Of a DNA stretch of 64,000 bases, positions 54,797 to 64,000 are shown in pieces. Numbering within the stretch: the first letter of the stretch is position 1; every line of letters starts with the position of its first letter. The notes beneath the pieces were generated by a model. It was not told the DNA's origin and did no database searches. It was given only the letters and a program-made list of their open reading frames with translations. Source of the DNA: Rubellimicrobium arenae. GTDB lineage: Bacteria > Pseudomonadota > Alphaproteobacteria > Rhodobacterales > Rhodobacteraceae. The stretch lies in NCBI RefSeq assembly GCF_017916275.1, contig NZ_JAFMST010000002.1:248001-312000 (forward strand), written 5' to 3'. A program made the position numbers and the translations under genes.

Positions 54797-55471
54797 TCAG
54801 GCGGGGTTCAGGGGAACCGGCACGATCAGCCCTTCGCCCTGGGACCTGGACGAGTTGATCTCGGTCCCGACGCGGACCATCTCGAGCGCATTGTCCGGCA
54901 CGGCGCCCATGAGCCGGGCGGCGCCCTTCCCTTCCTCGCCCAGCCAGAGCGGCCAGTCCTCGGGTTCGAGGATGACCGGGAGGCGGTCGTGGATGCGCGA
55001 CATCCGGGCGTTGGCGGCGCAGGTGACGATGGCGACCGTGGACATCAGGTCCTCGCCCCGCCCCCAGTCCTGCCAGAGCGCCGCAAAGACCATGGGCGCG
55101 CCGTCGCTCCGGGTGACGTACCAGGGCAAGGGCTTCTTGGGATCGCTCCGGTCCCATTCGTAGAAGCCCGAGGCGGGCACGAGGCAGCGGCGTTCGCGGA
55201 TGGCGGCCCGGAAGGCGGGCTTTTCAGCGACTGTCTCGCTGCGGGCGTTGATGAGGAGCGGGCCGTCGTTCGGCGTCTTGTACCAGTGGGGGACCAGGCC
55301 CCAGCGCATCGGACGGTAAAGCCGCCGTTCCTCCTCCCGGGTGCAGACGGCGATGCGCTGCGTCGGGCAGACGTTGAAGTTCGGCACCTCCGGCAGGTCG
55401 TTGGCCGGTTGTGCCGCGAAAAGCTGCGCCATGGCGTCATGGGGCAGCGTGATGGCCATGCGTCCGCACAT
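54797..55471 (-). CDS. SOS response-associated peptidase (SRAP/HMCES family)
   Basis: A 224-residue SRAP protein that crosslinks to abasic sites in single-stranded DNA through Cys2. The start MCGRMAI places the catalytic Cys directly after the initiator Met, which fixes 55471. NARSETVAEKPAF, SGFYEWDR and IHDRLPVIL supply the conserved Asn, Glu and His. An upstream start at 55501 would bury Cys2 and is rejected. Alone between tRNA-Gly and the nucleotidase. Confidence 0.95.
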   Translation of the reverse strand: MCGRMAITLPHDAMAQLFAAQPANDLPEVPNFNVCPTQRIAVCTREEERRLYRPMRWGLVPHWYKTPNDGPLLINARSETVAEKPAFRAAIRERRCLVPASGFYEWDRSDPKKPLPWYVTRSDGAPMVFAALWQDWGRGEDLMSTVAIVTCAANARMSRIHDRLPVILEPEDWPLWLGEEGKGAARLMGAVPDNALEMVRVGTEINSSRSQGEGLIVPVPLNPA

Positions 55472-55513
55472 GGGGGAAAGGTGGCGCGGGACCCGCGCCA
55501 CCGCAAGGGGTCG

Positions 55514-57115
55514 TCAGGGATTCGCCGGGGCGGCGGGAAGCTCGCCCGTCACGGTGATCCGGCCGTCCACGAAGGGCGTGTAGGGCTGGTGCGCCGCGAG
55601 GTATTCGGCGGTGACGTCGGCCAGGTCGGGGCCGTAGTCGTAGGGGTTCTGGGCGTCGATGAACATCTCGAAGCCGTCCCCGCCCTGGCGCACGTAGTTG
55701 TTCGTGACCACGCCATAGGTCGCGGCCGGGTCGATCGGCGCCCAGGCGTCGCCACCCACGAGCACCATCACGTCGGACACGCGGGACCCGGCGGGCTTGG
55801 ACAGGTCGATGCTGTACTCGAGCCCGGCGACCTGCGCGAATCGGCCGGCCTGCTCCTCGATCTCGCTTGCGCCGTTCTCGAGGGCCTCGACGATGGTCTG
55901 CCCGTCCGTCTGGAAGGTCGAAAGCGTGTTCTGGAACGGAAGCACGGTCAGCACCTCGCCCATCGTGACGGGCCCGGCGTCGATGGAGGCGCGCAGCCCG
56001 CCGCCGTTGGCGATGGCGATCGTCACGCCCTGGTCCTTGACGCGGTCCAGCATGGCCTCGGCCACGAGGTTGCCCATCTCGCATTCGACGGCGCGGCAGG
56101 ACTCCCGCTCTCCGTCGACGGCGTCCGCGGTCTCGGCCACGACCTTGGCGCGCAGCTCGTTCAGCGGCTCGGCCAGCTCGGCGACGCGGGCCTTGGCGGC
56201 CTCGTCCTCGGCCACCGAGGCGTCGAGCAGGATCGGGTCGCCCGAGGCCGCCGTCACGTTGCCCTGGTCGTCGAAGGTGACCGTCAGCTCGCCCAGGTAC
56301 TTGCCGTAGGACCGCGCGGTCACGATGGGGACATTGTTGACCATGGTCGGATAGGGTCCGGCGGCGCCCTCCTCGGTGTTCGACAGAAGGGTATGGGAAT
56401 GCCCGCCGACGATCACGTCGACGCCGGTCAGCTGCTGCGCCAGGGCCTGGTCCTCGACGTAGCCGGCATGGCTCAGCAGGATGATCTTGTTCACCCCCTG
56501 CCCGGTCAGGTCGTCGATGGCCTGCTGCGCGGCATCATACGGAACGAAGTTCACATTCGGGCCCGGCGCGGCGATCTCGGGCGTTTCCAGGGTCGTCAGG
56601 CCGACGACGCCGATCCGTTCGCCGCCCACCTCGATCACCGTGGACTTCGCGATCTTGCCGGCAAGCTCGGGCTCCCGCGAGGCGTCGATGTTGGCCGACA
56701 GGACGGGGATCTTCAGCGCGTCGATGAACCGGCCCAGCACGGCCGGGCCATCATCGAACTCGTGGTTGCCGACGGCCATGGCCTGGTAGCCCAGCTGGGG
56801 CATGAACTCGGCCGACATCGCGCCCTTGTACTGGGTGTACAGGAGCGAGCCCTGGAACTGGTCGCCTGCATCCACCAGGATACTGTTCTCGGCCCGCCCG
56901 CGCGCGTCGTTCACGGCGGTGATGAGCCGGCCGATGCCCCCGAAGCACTCGTTGGCGGCGGCGTCCTCCTCCGAGCAGGTCGAGTCGCTGCCGTTGATGG
57001 GCTCGAACCGGTCGTGGAAGTCGTTGGTGTGAAGGATGGTCAGCGTGAAGTCGGCCGCGGCCTGGGTGGCAAGCAGCGCGACCCCGGCCGTGGTGAGCCA
57101 GAGGCGAAGGGACAT
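55514..57115 (-). CDS. periplasmic 5'-nucleotidase/2',3'-cyclic phosphodiesterase, UshA family
   Basis: A 533-residue secreted metallophosphoesterase. The signal peptide ends near TQAAA. The metal-binding N-domain has LHTNDFHDRFEP, DAGDQFQGSLLY, GNHEFDDG, LLSHAGY and GGHSHTLL. The C-terminal 5'-nucleotidase domain has IANGGGLRASIDAG, TVLPFQNTLSTF and GGDGFEMF. It would release nucleosides from extracellular nucleotides, which the purine transporter earlier in the window could take up. Two Cys in HTND-downstream loops (CSEED, NECFGG) are probably disulfide-bonded. Confidence 0.94.
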   Translation of the reverse strand: MSLRLWLTTAGVALLATQAAADFTLTILHTNDFHDRFEPINGSDSTCSEEDAAANECFGGIGRLITAVNDARGRAENSILVDAGDQFQGSLLYTQYKGAMSAEFMPQLGYQAMAVGNHEFDDGPAVLGRFIDALKIPVLSANIDASREPELAGKIAKSTVIEVGGERIGVVGLTTLETPEIAAPGPNVNFVPYDAAQQAIDDLTGQGVNKIILLSHAGYVEDQALAQQLTGVDVIVGGHSHTLLSNTEEGAAGPYPTMVNNVPIVTARSYGKYLGELTVTFDDQGNVTAASGDPILLDASVAEDEAAKARVAELAEPLNELRAKVVAETADAVDGERESCRAVECEMGNLVAEAMLDRVKDQGVTIAIANGGGLRASIDAGPVTMGEVLTVLPFQNTLSTFQTDGQTIVEALENGASEIEEQAGRFAQVAGLEYSIDLSKPAGSRVSDVMVLVGGDAWAPIDPAATYGVVTNNYVRQGGDGFEMFIDAQNPYDYGPDLADVTAEYLAAHQPYTPFVDGRITVTGELPAAPANP

Positions 57116-57252
57116 GGGGGCAGTCTCCCTGGGTTGTTTTGCCGTCTAATCTGCACTGGCCTTCGGCACAGTCAAAGCCGTACTGCCCGGACTTTGCGAA
57201 GAGGGCGTGACGTCGCTTGACCCCCGCGCCGACCCGGCGCATCTGGCGGGGC

Positions 57253-57585
57253 ATGGCCATCTACAAGATCTTCCGCGCCCCCGAATGGGAGGAGTTCGCC
57301 GCCGCCGGGCACAGCCTGGGGGCGCCCATCGACCGCCAGGACGGCTTTGTCCACCTTTCGACCGCCGAGCAGGTGGAGGAAACGGCCGCCCGGCATTTCG
57401 CGGGCGAGGACGGGCTCATGCTCCTCGCCGTCGATGAGGGGCGGCTCGTGCCCGAGCTGAAATGGGAGCCGTCGCGCGGCGGCGCCCTGTTCCCGCACCT
57501 TTACCGCGAGCTTCGGGCGGAGGACGTGATCTGGTCCGCTCCCCTGCCCCTCGAGGGCGGGCGGCACAGGTTCCCCGCGCCGTGA
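57253..57585 (+). CDS. DUF952 protein
   Basis: A 110-residue soluble protein with the DUF952 signature [32 protein letters not shown] and FPHLYREL. Family function is unknown; structures resemble glutathione S-transferase-linked or ADP-ribosyl-type small folds, but that is not informative here. Start at MAIYKIF (57253) by family. It overlaps pyrD by GTGA and is likely co-transcribed. Confidence 0.88.
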   Translation: MAIYKIFRAPEWEEFAAAGHSLGAPIDRQDGFVHLSTAEQVEETAARHFAGEDGLMLLAVDEGRLVPELKWEPSRGGALFPHLYRELRAEDVIWSAPLPLEGGRHRFPAP

Positions 57586-58637
57586 GGCGGCTGGTCGAGC
57601 AGGCGGGGCTCCGCGCCCTGCGGCGGATGGACCCCGAGGCGGCCCATGGTCTCGCGCTCCGGGCGCTGCGGTCGGGCCTGGGGCCGGTCGGGGGGCCGGT
57701 GACCTCGGCCCGGCTTCGGACCAACCTCGCGGGGCTGGTCCTGCCGAACCCGGTCGGCGTCGCCGCAGGATTCGACAAGAACGCCGTCGCCCTGGCGGGT
57801 CTGGCGCGGAGCCCGCTGGGCTTTGTCGAGGTCGGCGCCGTCACGCCACGCCCGCAGGAGGGCAATCCCAGGCCCCGCCTGTTCCGGCTGACCGAGGACC
57901 GGGCCGTCATCAACCGCTTCGGCTTCAACAACGACGGCATGGAGGCCGTGGGCGACCGCCTCGCGCGGCGCCCGGACGGGATGGTGCTGGGGGTCAATCT
58001 CGGCGCCAACAGGGACAGCGCGGACCGGGCCGGCGACTTCGCCCTCGTGCTCGGGCGGCTCGGCCCCTTCGCGGATTTCGCGACCGTGAACGTATCCTCG
58101 CCCAACACCGAGCGGTTGCGGGACCTTCAGGGCCGAGCGGCGCTGTCGGCCCTTCTGGCCCGCGTCATGGAAGCGCGCGAAGGCCTGCCGCGGTCCATTC
58201 CGGTCCTGCTCAAGATCGCGCCCGACCTGAGCGCGGAGGAGTTGGCCGACGTGGCCGAGGTGGCGAACGGCTCGGGCCTGTCCGGCCTCGTGGCGACCAA
58301 CACGACGCTGTCGCGGGACGGGCTCCGGAGCTCCCATGCAGGGGAAAAGGGCGGCCTGTCGGGCGCGCCGCTGTTCGAGCGCTCCACCCGCGTCCTGGCG
58401 CGGCTCTCGACGCTGACCGACCTGCCGCTGATCGGAGTGGGGGGCGTGGATTCGGCCGAAGCGGCCTTCGCCAAGATCCGGGCCGGGGCCAGCGCCGTCC
58501 AGCTTTACACCGCACTGGCCTATGGCGGCCTGTCGCTCGCGGGGGAGATCGCCCGGGGGCTGGACGCGCTCCTGGCCCGGCACGGCTTCGAATCCGTGGC
58601 CCAGGCCGTGGGCACCGGGCGCGGCGACTGGCTCTAG
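57582..58637 (+). CDS. pyrD: quinone-dependent dihydroorotate dehydrogenase (class 2)
   Basis: Fourth step of pyrimidine synthesis, at the inner membrane. The 351-residue protein opens with the class 2 membrane helix ([29 protein letters not shown]), then the FMN core [39 protein letters not shown] with the catalytic Ser, [10 protein letters not shown] and [27 protein letters not shown]. The start is a GTG at 57582 within the DUF952 stop. Its stop shares CTAG with the convergent MATE gene. Confidence 0.96.
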   Translation: MRRLVEQAGLRALRRMDPEAAHGLALRALRSGLGPVGGPVTSARLRTNLAGLVLPNPVGVAAGFDKNAVALAGLARSPLGFVEVGAVTPRPQEGNPRPRLFRLTEDRAVINRFGFNNDGMEAVGDRLARRPDGMVLGVNLGANRDSADRAGDFALVLGRLGPFADFATVNVSSPNTERLRDLQGRAALSALLARVMEAREGLPRSIPVLLKIAPDLSAEELADVAEVANGSGLSGLVATNTTLSRDGLRSSHAGEKGGLSGAPLFERSTRVLARLSTLTDLPLIGVGGVDSAEAAFAKIRAGASAVQLYTALAYGGLSLAGEIARGLDALLARHGFESVAQAVGTGRGDWL

Positions 58638-59941
58638 GCCGCCGCGCGTTCCAGCGCCGGATAGCGCCAGGCCAGGGTGACGGCGCGCAGGAGCCAGCTC
58701 AGCGCGAGGGCGCCCCACAGCCCGTGGTTCCCGAAGGCCAGGGTGAGCGGCCAGGCTGCGGCGAAGTAGAGCGCGACCGCCAGCACCGTCATGTTCCGCA
58801 TGTCGCGGGTCCGCGTCGCGCCGATGAAGATGCCATCCAGCATCCAGGACGGCAGCCCGGCGAGCGGCGCCGCGACGACCCAGGGAAGGAAGCGCGCCGC
58901 CTCGGCCCGCACCTCGGGCGAGGTGGTCATCGCAGCGACGACCGCAGGGCCTGCCGCCGCATAGGCCAGGCCCAGCAGCACCGCCATGGCGAGCCCCCAG
59001 ACCGAGGCGACCCGGATGCCCTGGCGCAGGTCGCCGATCCGCCCCGCCCCGAAGGCCTGCCCGACCAGCGCCTCGGTGGCGAAGGCGAAGCCGTCGAGCG
59101 CGAAGGCCGCGACGTTCACGAACTGCATCAGCACTTGGTTGGCGGCGAGCGTGACATCCCCGAGCCCCGCGCCCCAGAACTGGAAGCTGACGAAGATCGA
59201 CAGGAGCAGAACGGTCCGCACCAGGATGTCGGCGTTCACGGCGGCCATGACGCGCAGCCGCGCCGGATCGAGCACGCGCGCCGGGTCCCGCCACGCCGCC
59301 CCCCGGAACGCATCGCGGCAGAGCCAGAGGCCCAGGAGGAAGCCGGACCATTCGGCCAGCGCCGTCGCCGCCGCGACGCCCGGCACCCCCCAGCCCAGCC
59401 CCAGCACGAACCAGACGTCGAGCACGATGTTCAGGCCGTTGGTCCAGAGCTGGATCGCCAGGACGCCGCGCGTCCGCTCCTGCCCGATGAGCCAGCCGTT
59501 GATCCCGTAGGCCGCGATCGCCGCCGGCGCGGACCAGATCCGGATCGCGAGATACTGGCGGGCCAGCTCCTCCACCTCGGCCGAGGCGGGCGACATGCGG
59601 AAGGCTGCGGCGGACAGGAGGCCCTGGAGGAGGATCAGCAGCACCCCTCCCCCCAGGCCGACCAGCAGCGCCCGCGCAAGCAGGGCGGCGACCTCGCCCG
59701 GTTCCCCGGCGCCGCGCGCCTGTGCGGTCAGTCCCGTGGTTCCCATCCGCAGGAAGCCGAACACCCAGTAGATGGAGCTCAGCACCACCGCGCCGATGCC
59801 CACCGCCCCGATCGGAGCGGCCTGCCCGAGCTGGCCGACGACGGCGGTGTCCACCGCCCCCAGCAGCGGCACGGTGGCGTTCGACAGCACGATGGGCAGC
59901 GCGATGCGCAGCACGCGCCCGTGGGTGATCGGCTCGCTCAC
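58634..59941 (-). CDS. MATE family efflux transporter
   Basis: A 435-residue, 12-helix exporter of the MATE (DinF-like) group. [31 protein letters not shown] is the N-terminal signature, [16 protein letters not shown] is loop 2-3 and [19 protein letters not shown] the symmetry-related element. It starts with a GTG at 59941 inside the stop of the thioesterase gene (GTGA). Likely exports a cationic compound with proton or sodium exchange. Part of a three-gene leftward unit. Confidence 0.93.
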   Translation of the reverse strand: MSEPITHGRVLRIALPIVLSNATVPLLGAVDTAVVGQLGQAAPIGAVGIGAVVLSSIYWVFGFLRMGTTGLTAQARGAGEPGEVAALLARALLVGLGGGVLLILLQGLLSAAAFRMSPASAEVEELARQYLAIRIWSAPAAIAAYGINGWLIGQERTRGVLAIQLWTNGLNIVLDVWFVLGLGWGVPGVAAATALAEWSGFLLGLWLCRDAFRGAAWRDPARVLDPARLRVMAAVNADILVRTVLLLSIFVSFQFWGAGLGDVTLAANQVLMQFVNVAAFALDGFAFATEALVGQAFGAGRIGDLRQGIRVASVWGLAMAVLLGLAYAAAGPAVVAAMTTSPEVRAEAARFLPWVVAAPLAGLPSWMLDGIFIGATRTRDMRNMTVLAVALYFAAAWPLTLAFGNHGLWGALALSWLLRAVTLAWRYPALERAAA

Positions 59942-60429
59942 CCTGCGGCGTCCGGCATCAGGAAATGCCCCGTCGCCTGCGCGAAGAGCCGCGCGCGGTT
60001 GTCCTGCCAGGCCTCCACGTGGACGCTGGCGTAGCGGCGCCCCGACCGGTTCACCCGCGCCCGCGCATAGGCGTCGCGCGGCAGGCCGGACCGGAGGTAA
60101 TCCACCGTGAAATCGATGGTCTTGGGCAGGCGCACTGCGGCGTCGGGGCCGATCCGCCCGGCCTCCATCTCTTCCCACATCGCGGCCCAGGCCAGCTCGA
60201 TGACGGCCGTGCATTCCAGGAAGGCCGCCGTCGCCCCGCCATGCAGCGCCGGGAGCAGCGGGTTGCCGATCAGGTCGTCCCGGTAGGGCAGCACGGCCGT
60301 GAGCTCGTCCCCGCGGCGATCGAACCGCAGGCCGAGGAACCCAATGAACGGCACCCCGCCCACCAGCCGCTCGAGAGCGGCATCCCGGCGGCCCTTCACC
60401 ACCTGCACGGGTTCGGGGGGCGCCCTCAT
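59938..60429 (-). CDS. PaaI-type thioesterase (hotdog fold), copy 2
   Basis: A 163-residue hotdog-fold protein. [24 protein letters not shown] leads to the catalytic loop [23 protein letters not shown], followed by [24 protein letters not shown]. Such enzymes hydrolyse acyl- or aryl-CoA. Start at ATG 60429 on an ATGA overlap with the upstream paralog. The next gene in the unit is the MATE exporter. Confidence 0.88.
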   Translation of the reverse strand: MRAPPEPVQVVKGRRDAALERLVGGVPFIGFLGLRFDRRGDELTAVLPYRDDLIGNPLLPALHGGATAAFLECTAVIELAWAAMWEEMEAGRIGPDAAVRLPKTIDFTVDYLRSGLPRDAYARARVNRSGRRYASVHVEAWQDNRARLFAQATGHFLMPDAAG

Positions 60430-60878
60430 GACCGGATGCCTTCGACCGTCCAGGCGCCCGTCGCCATGGCCACGGGCCGCCCCTCGCCGTCCTCGGCCGT
60501 GGCCCGGACAAAGGCCACCGTGCGCGTGACGTGGTAGCATTCGGCCCGGGCCTGGATGGCATGGCCCGGAGCCGCCGGGCGCATGTAGTCGATCCGCAGA
60601 TCGAGCGTCGCCGTCCCCCCGGGGGTCGAGGGATGCGCCATGACGGCGACGCTGGCGCAGGTGTCCATGAGGGCGAAGACCGCGCCGCCGTGGATCACCC
60701 CGGTCGCGGGGTCGCCGATCAGGCGGTCGTCCCAGGGCATCACCATCCGGGCCATCCCGTCGCCGAGGTCCGACAGGGTCAGGCCCAGCGCCCGGGCAAA
60801 GGGCAAGGCCGAGATGAATCGCCGGGCGCGCTCCTGACGCGGATCGGGGCGCGGCTCGGGGCTCGGGTCCTGTGTCAT
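60426..60878 (-). CDS. PaaI-type thioesterase (hotdog fold), copy 1
   Basis: A 150-residue acyl-CoA thioesterase-like protein. [23 protein letters not shown] precedes the catalytic loop [21 protein letters not shown], and [23 protein letters not shown] and [23 protein letters not shown] complete the fold. I use MTQDPSP at 60878; MVSAMTQ at 60890 is also open. First gene of the leftward thioesterase-thioesterase-MATE unit, all joined by overlapping codons. Divergent from the first MerR gene. Confidence 0.88.
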   Translation of the reverse strand: MTQDPSPEPRPDPRQERARRFISALPFARALGLTLSDLGDGMARMVMPWDDRLIGDPATGVIHGGAVFALMDTCASVAVMAHPSTPGGTATLDLRIDYMRPAAPGHAIQARAECYHVTRTVAFVRATAEDGEGRPVAMATGAWTVEGIRS

Positions 60879-60982
60879 GGCGGAAACCATGGCATCAAAA
60901 GCTCCGCGCGCAAGGCCCCGGCTGCGCGGCGCAGTTGCCCGTGTTCCGCCAAGGGACTAGGCTGCAGGCGCAGCGAGGACCC

Positions 60983-61369
60983 ATGGCAGACGCGAAACCC
61001 GAGACCCGTCTTTCCTTCAAGGAGATGTGCACGCGCTTCGACGTGACACCCCGGACGCTGCGCTACTACGAGTACATCGAGCTGCTCTCGCCCGAGCGGG
61101 AGGGCCGCGCCCGCTTCTACGGGCCCCGGGAGGTCGCGCGCATGACGCTGATCCTGCGCGGGCGGCGCTTCGGCTTCTCGCTCGAGGAGATCCGGCAGTG
61201 GCTCCTCATCTACGAGGAAGAAGGGACGGAGGCGCAGATGCGCCGCTTCCTCGACGGAGCCGACCGGCAGCTGGCCGAGCTGGGGGAGCAGAAGCGCCAG
61301 CTCGAGGACACCATCGCCGACCTGCAACAGCTGCGGGACCACACGGTCCAGATCCTGGAACGGCGCTGA
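60983..61369 (+). CDS. MerR-family transcriptional regulator, copy 1
   Basis: A 128-residue regulator. The winged helix-turn-helix is FKEMCTRFDVTPRTLRYYEYIELLSP (residues about 11-36) with [15 protein letters not shown] as the third helical segment, followed by a C-terminal coiled coil (QLAELGEQKRQLEDTIADLQQLRDHT). There are no Cys residues suited to metal binding, unlike MerR proper. It is a clear paralog of the next gene. Such MerR pairs commonly sit before acyl-CoA dehydrogenase genes in Alphaproteobacteria. Confidence 0.9.
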   Translation: MADAKPETRLSFKEMCTRFDVTPRTLRYYEYIELLSPEREGRARFYGPREVARMTLILRGRRFGFSLEEIRQWLLIYEEEGTEAQMRRFLDGADRQLAELGEQKRQLEDTIADLQQLRDHTVQILERR

Positions 61370-61389
61370 TCGCTTCGTTTCCGACGTGC

Positions 61390-61418
61390 CGTCACGCTGC
61401 GGCGTGACGTCGCGTAAC
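61390..61418. promoter_or_regulatory. overlapping inverted repeats upstream of the second MerR gene
   Basis: CGTCACG (61390-61396) and CGTGACG (61403-61409) form a perfect seven-base inverted repeat. The second arm overlaps GTGACG-TCG-CGTAAC (61404-61418), an inverted repeat with one mismatch. The block is 95 bases before the second MerR start and just after the first MerR stop. It could be an operator for one or both MerR proteins or a weak hairpin end. Confidence 0.42.
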
Positions 61419-61512
61419 GCTGACATGACGGGTAAACTTGCTTGTAAGAAGAAGGCGTTCGGCCCATTTGCCGCTTTCTCACGTGGCGGCAAGAACAAGA
61501 GGGCCAACCCGA

Positions 61513-61911
61513 ATGACCGACCAACTTCTGACCATCCGCGAGATGTGCGAGCAGTATGACGTGACAGCCCGGGCGCTGCGCTTCTACGAGGCGAAGGAGC
61601 TGCTGTTCCCGATCCGCGAAGGGACCAAGCGGCTGTTCACCAAGTCGGACCGCGCGCGCCTGACGCTGATCCTGCGGGGCAAGCGCTTCGGCTTCTCCCT
61701 CGAGGAGATCCGGCAGCTCCTGGACCTCTGGAACGGCGGCAAGGGCCGGATGGAGCAGCTGGAACGCACCTGCGAGGTGGCGGAGCGCCATCTCCACGAG
61801 ATGGAGGCGCAGCGCGCCGAGCTCGACCGGACGATCAAGGAACTACGGGAACAGCTCGACTGGGGTCGGGCCGAACTCGCGCGGCCGGGGAAGCACGCCA
61901 CCGCCGCCTGA
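61513..61911 (+). CDS. MerR-family transcriptional regulator, copy 2
   Basis: A 132-residue regulator closely similar to the 60983-61369 product in the DNA-binding half ([40 protein letters not shown]) and with a coiled-coil tail ([24 protein letters not shown]). No metal-binding Cys arrangement. It lies 30 bases upstream of the acyl-CoA dehydrogenase gene, so it is likely co-transcribed with and controls fatty-acid degradation genes in cis. Confidence 0.9.
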   Translation: MTDQLLTIREMCEQYDVTARALRFYEAKELLFPIREGTKRLFTKSDRARLTLILRGKRFGFSLEEIRQLLDLWNGGKGRMEQLERTCEVAERHLHEMEAQRAELDRTIKELREQLDWGRAELARPGKHATAA

Positions 61912-61940
61912 ACGGGACGCTGACAGGGGGACCACCGGGA

Positions 61941-63719
61941 ATGCCGATCTACCAAAGCCCGATCAAGGACATGCAGTTCGTCCTTCATGAGGTGCTTCGG
62001 GTCAGCGAGGACGATTGCCCCGGCTACGCGGATCTCGACCGCGACATGACCGGGGCCATCCTCGAGGAGGCGGGCCGGGTGGCCGCCGAGGTTCTCCTTC
62101 CCCTGAACGCCGTGGGCGACCGCGAGGGGTGCCGGCTCGAGAACGGTGTCGTCCGCACGCCCACGGGATTCCAGGATGCGATGCGCGCCATGCGCGAGGG
62201 GGGCTGGACCTCCATCGACTGCGATCCGGAGCATGGCGGCCAGGGGCTGCCCTACGTCATGCACACCGCCGCGCAGGAGGCCTTCGTTTCCGCGAACATG
62301 GCCTTCAACATGTACCAGGGCCTGACGCACGGCGCCTATTCCGCCATCCGGAGCCATGGGACCGAGGCCCAGAAGGCCACCTACCTGCCGCGGCTGGCCA
62401 CGCACGAATGGTCCGGCACCATGAACCTGACCGAGCCGCATGCGGGGACCGACCTCGGCATCATGCGGACGCGCGCGACGCCGAACGGCGACGGCAGCTA
62501 TGCGATCACCGGCCAGAAGATCTTCATCTCCTCGGGCGAGCATGATCTCACCGAGAACATCATCCACCTCGTGCTGGCCCGGATCCCCGGCGGACCGGAC
62601 GGCACGAAGGGCGTCTCCCTGTTCATCGTGCCGAAGTTCCTCGTCAACGAGGACGGCAGCCTGGGGGCGCGCAACGGCGTGGCCTGCGGGAAGCTCGAGG
62701 ACAAGATGGGCATCCACGGCAACGCCACCTGCGTGATGAACTACGACGGCGCGACCGGCTTCCTCCTGGGCGAGGAGCACAAGGGCATGCGGGCCATGTT
62801 CACCATGATGAACGAGGCCCGGCTGGGGGTCGCCATGCAGGGCATGGCGCAGGCCGAGATCGCCTACCAGAACGCGCTGGGCTACGCGCGCGAACGGCTC
62901 CAGGGCCGCGACCTGACGGGCGCGAAGAACCCCGGCGGCCTCGCGGATCCGATCATCGTCCACCCGGACGTGCGCCGGTCCCTGATGGAGCAGAAGAGCT
63001 TCTGCGAGGGGGCCCGGGCCTTCACCTACTGGGGCGCGACCCTGATCGACCGCGCCCATCGCACGGGCGATCAGGACGCCGAGGCGCTGATCTCGCTGCT
63101 CACCCCGGTGCTCAAGGGCTTCCTGACCGACAAGGGCTTCGAGATGACGGTGGCCGCCCAGCAGCTCTATGGCGGGCATGGCTACATCGAGGAATGGGGG
63201 ATGTCGCAGTTCGTCCGCGACGCCCGCATCGCCATGATCTACGAGGGCGCGAACGGCATCCAGGCGCTCGACCTCGTGGGGCGCAAGCTGGCCTCGGATG
63301 GCGGCCGGCCGGTCATGGCCTTCTTCGACATGATCAAGGGCTTCATCAAGGCCCATGAGGGCGACGCGGACCTGAAGGCCGGGGTGCTGGACCCGCTCAA
63401 GGCCGCGTCCAAGGACCTGCAGGCGGCGGCGATGTTCTTCATGCAGGCCGCCGGAAAGGCCCCGAACGACGCGCTCGCGGGGGCCACGGACTTCATGCAC
63501 ATGATGGGGCATGTCTGCCTGGGCTACATGTGGGCGCGGATGGCGGTCGCGGCCAAGGCCAGCCTGTCGGAAGGGGCCGGGGACCGGGCCTTCTACGAGG
63601 CCAAGCTGGCCACGGCCCGCTATCATGCCGCCCGGCAGCTCCCGGCGACGGGGATGCACCTGGCGCGGATCACCTCCGGGGCCGCACCGGTGATGGCGCT
63701 GGAGGCCGCGAGCTTCTAG
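61941..63719 (+). CDS. acyl-CoA dehydrogenase with C-terminal extension (FadE/DmdC-like)
   Basis: A 592-residue flavoprotein, longer than classic 380-residue acyl-CoA dehydrogenases because of an N-terminal ACDH_N segment ([18 protein letters not shown]) and a C-terminal extra domain. Core features are [49 protein letters not shown] and [35 protein letters not shown] with the catalytic Glu. It catalyses alpha-beta dehydrogenation of a fatty acyl-CoA; a methylmercaptopropionyl-CoA role as in DmdC is an alternative I cannot exclude. Regulated probably by the upstream MerR pair. Confidence 0.92.
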   Translation: MPIYQSPIKDMQFVLHEVLRVSEDDCPGYADLDRDMTGAILEEAGRVAAEVLLPLNAVGDREGCRLENGVVRTPTGFQDAMRAMREGGWTSIDCDPEHGGQGLPYVMHTAAQEAFVSANMAFNMYQGLTHGAYSAIRSHGTEAQKATYLPRLATHEWSGTMNLTEPHAGTDLGIMRTRATPNGDGSYAITGQKIFISSGEHDLTENIIHLVLARIPGGPDGTKGVSLFIVPKFLVNEDGSLGARNGVACGKLEDKMGIHGNATCVMNYDGATGFLLGEEHKGMRAMFTMMNEARLGVAMQGMAQAEIAYQNALGYARERLQGRDLTGAKNPGGLADPIIVHPDVRRSLMEQKSFCEGARAFTYWGATLIDRAHRTGDQDAEALISLLTPVLKGFLTDKGFEMTVAAQQLYGGHGYIEEWGMSQFVRDARIAMIYEGANGIQALDLVGRKLASDGGRPVMAFFDMIKGFIKAHEGDADLKAGVLDPLKAASKDLQAAAMFFMQAAGKAPNDALAGATDFMHMMGHVCLGYMWARMAVAAKASLSEGAGDRAFYEAKLATARYHAARQLPATGMHLARITSGAAPVMALEAASF

Positions 63720-63800
63720 GCTGCCCGACAACGCGGAACGGCGCAGGGGGACCGAACGCATGGACGATCGAACGGGTCGGATCAGGCCGGGGGCACGGGC

Positions 63801-64000
63801 ATGACCTTCCGGCTCTACTGCTTCGGCGAGTCCGGCAACGCCTACAAGGCGGCGCTCACGCTCACGCTATGCGGACTCGACTGGGAACCGGTCTACGTGG
63901 ACTTCTTCCACGGAGAGACCCGCAGCCCCGCGTATCGCGAGATCAACGTGATGGGCGAGGTGCCCGTCCTCGTCGGCCCGGACGTCAGGCTGACCCAGTC
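63801..64000 (+). CDS. glutathione S-transferase, N-terminal part (runs off the window)
   Basis: The ATG at 63801 opens a frame continuing past the right edge, 66 complete codons visible. FRLYCFGESGNAYKAALTLTLCGLDWEPVYVDF and NVMGEVPVLV show the thioredoxin-like N-domain of a GST, with the cis-Pro in EVPVL and a Ser in GESGN at the usual active-site position. It follows the acyl-CoA dehydrogenase by 81 bases and is probably in the same transcript. Subclass cannot be judged from this part. Confidence 0.85.
   Translation, partial: MTFRLYCFGESGNAYKAALTLTLCGLDWEPVYVDFFHGETRSPAYREINVMGEVPVLVGPDVRLTQ

Noticed and set aside
54758-57220. An 820-codon frame opposite the SRAP and 5'-nucleotidase genes
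   Set aside because: Antisense shadow. It also begins just beside the tRNA gene and has no ribosome site.
61584-63761. A 725-codon frame opposite the acyl-CoA dehydrogenase gene
   Set aside because: Shadow of a gene with clear flavoprotein motifs.
1-64000. Phage, insertion sequence, CRISPR or toxin-antitoxin content
   Set aside because: I found no transposase, integrase, Cas, phage structural or recognisable toxin-antitoxin gene, and no regularly spaced repeats on either strand.

Overview
The window looks like chromosome of a high-GC alphaproteobacterium of the Rhodobacterales. The evidence is very high GC with strong third-position bias, many ATGA or GTGA stop/start overlaps, a PHB cycle with PhaR and phasin, ThyX instead of ThyA, an R. 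capsulatus-type XdhABC, tspO, and DUF1194 and DUF2927 proteins. I cannot fix the genus. I see no phage, insertion sequence, CRISPR array or plasmid backbone. Almost all DNA is coding. The only gene-free stretch above 300 bases is 37216-37530.

Layout. 1-3884: N-terminal 817 codons of dnaE, then two small integral-membrane genes. 4104-13764: a purine salvage and catabolism block, xdhABC followed by a BmpA/NupABC-type nucleoside ABC transporter, with several stop/start overlaps. 13985-17104: a DAO-type oxidase, the rRNA methyltransferase RlmJ, a TerB-like protein and a PhnD-like protein. 17168-26926: a polar amino acid-type ABC transporter followed by two glutamine-synthetase-family ligases, a class I amidotransferase, a PuuB-like oxidase and a class III aminotransferase. 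This reads as a gamma-glutamylation route for putrescine or a similar amine, without a local aldehyde dehydrogenase.

27109-31552: the PHB locus phaR, phaP, phaC (minus strand) and divergent phaZ. TGC/GCA-rich boxes upstream of phaR, phaP and between phaC and phaZ are candidate PhaR operators. 31568-39030: hydrolase, thrS, a DUF2382 stress protein that appears to be an in-frame join of two genes, cspA, a C-terminally sorted secreted protein, thyX and a glyoxalase. 39032-45697: the most intriguing cluster, with a secreted DUF1194 protein, a small membrane protein, XpaC, TelA, a DUF2927 lipoprotein, an SPFH protein with a GYF_2-like tail and a double zinc-ribbon membrane protein. I read it as a membrane or toxic-anion stress module.

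45734-49412: sugar kinase, dtd, argD and argF. 49425-51590: a minus-strand group of EF-hand protein, ECF sigma factor, probable membrane anti-sigma factor and periplasmic metal-sensor-like protein. 51813-54633: DUF983 protein, a desaturase divergent from an XRE regulator with a perfect palindrome between them, and tspO. 54677-60878: tRNA-Gly(TCC), SRAP protein, 5'-nucleotidase, DUF952 protein, pyrD, a MATE exporter and two thioesterases. 60983-64000: two paralogous MerR regulators, an acyl-CoA dehydrogenase and the start of a glutathione S-transferase gene.
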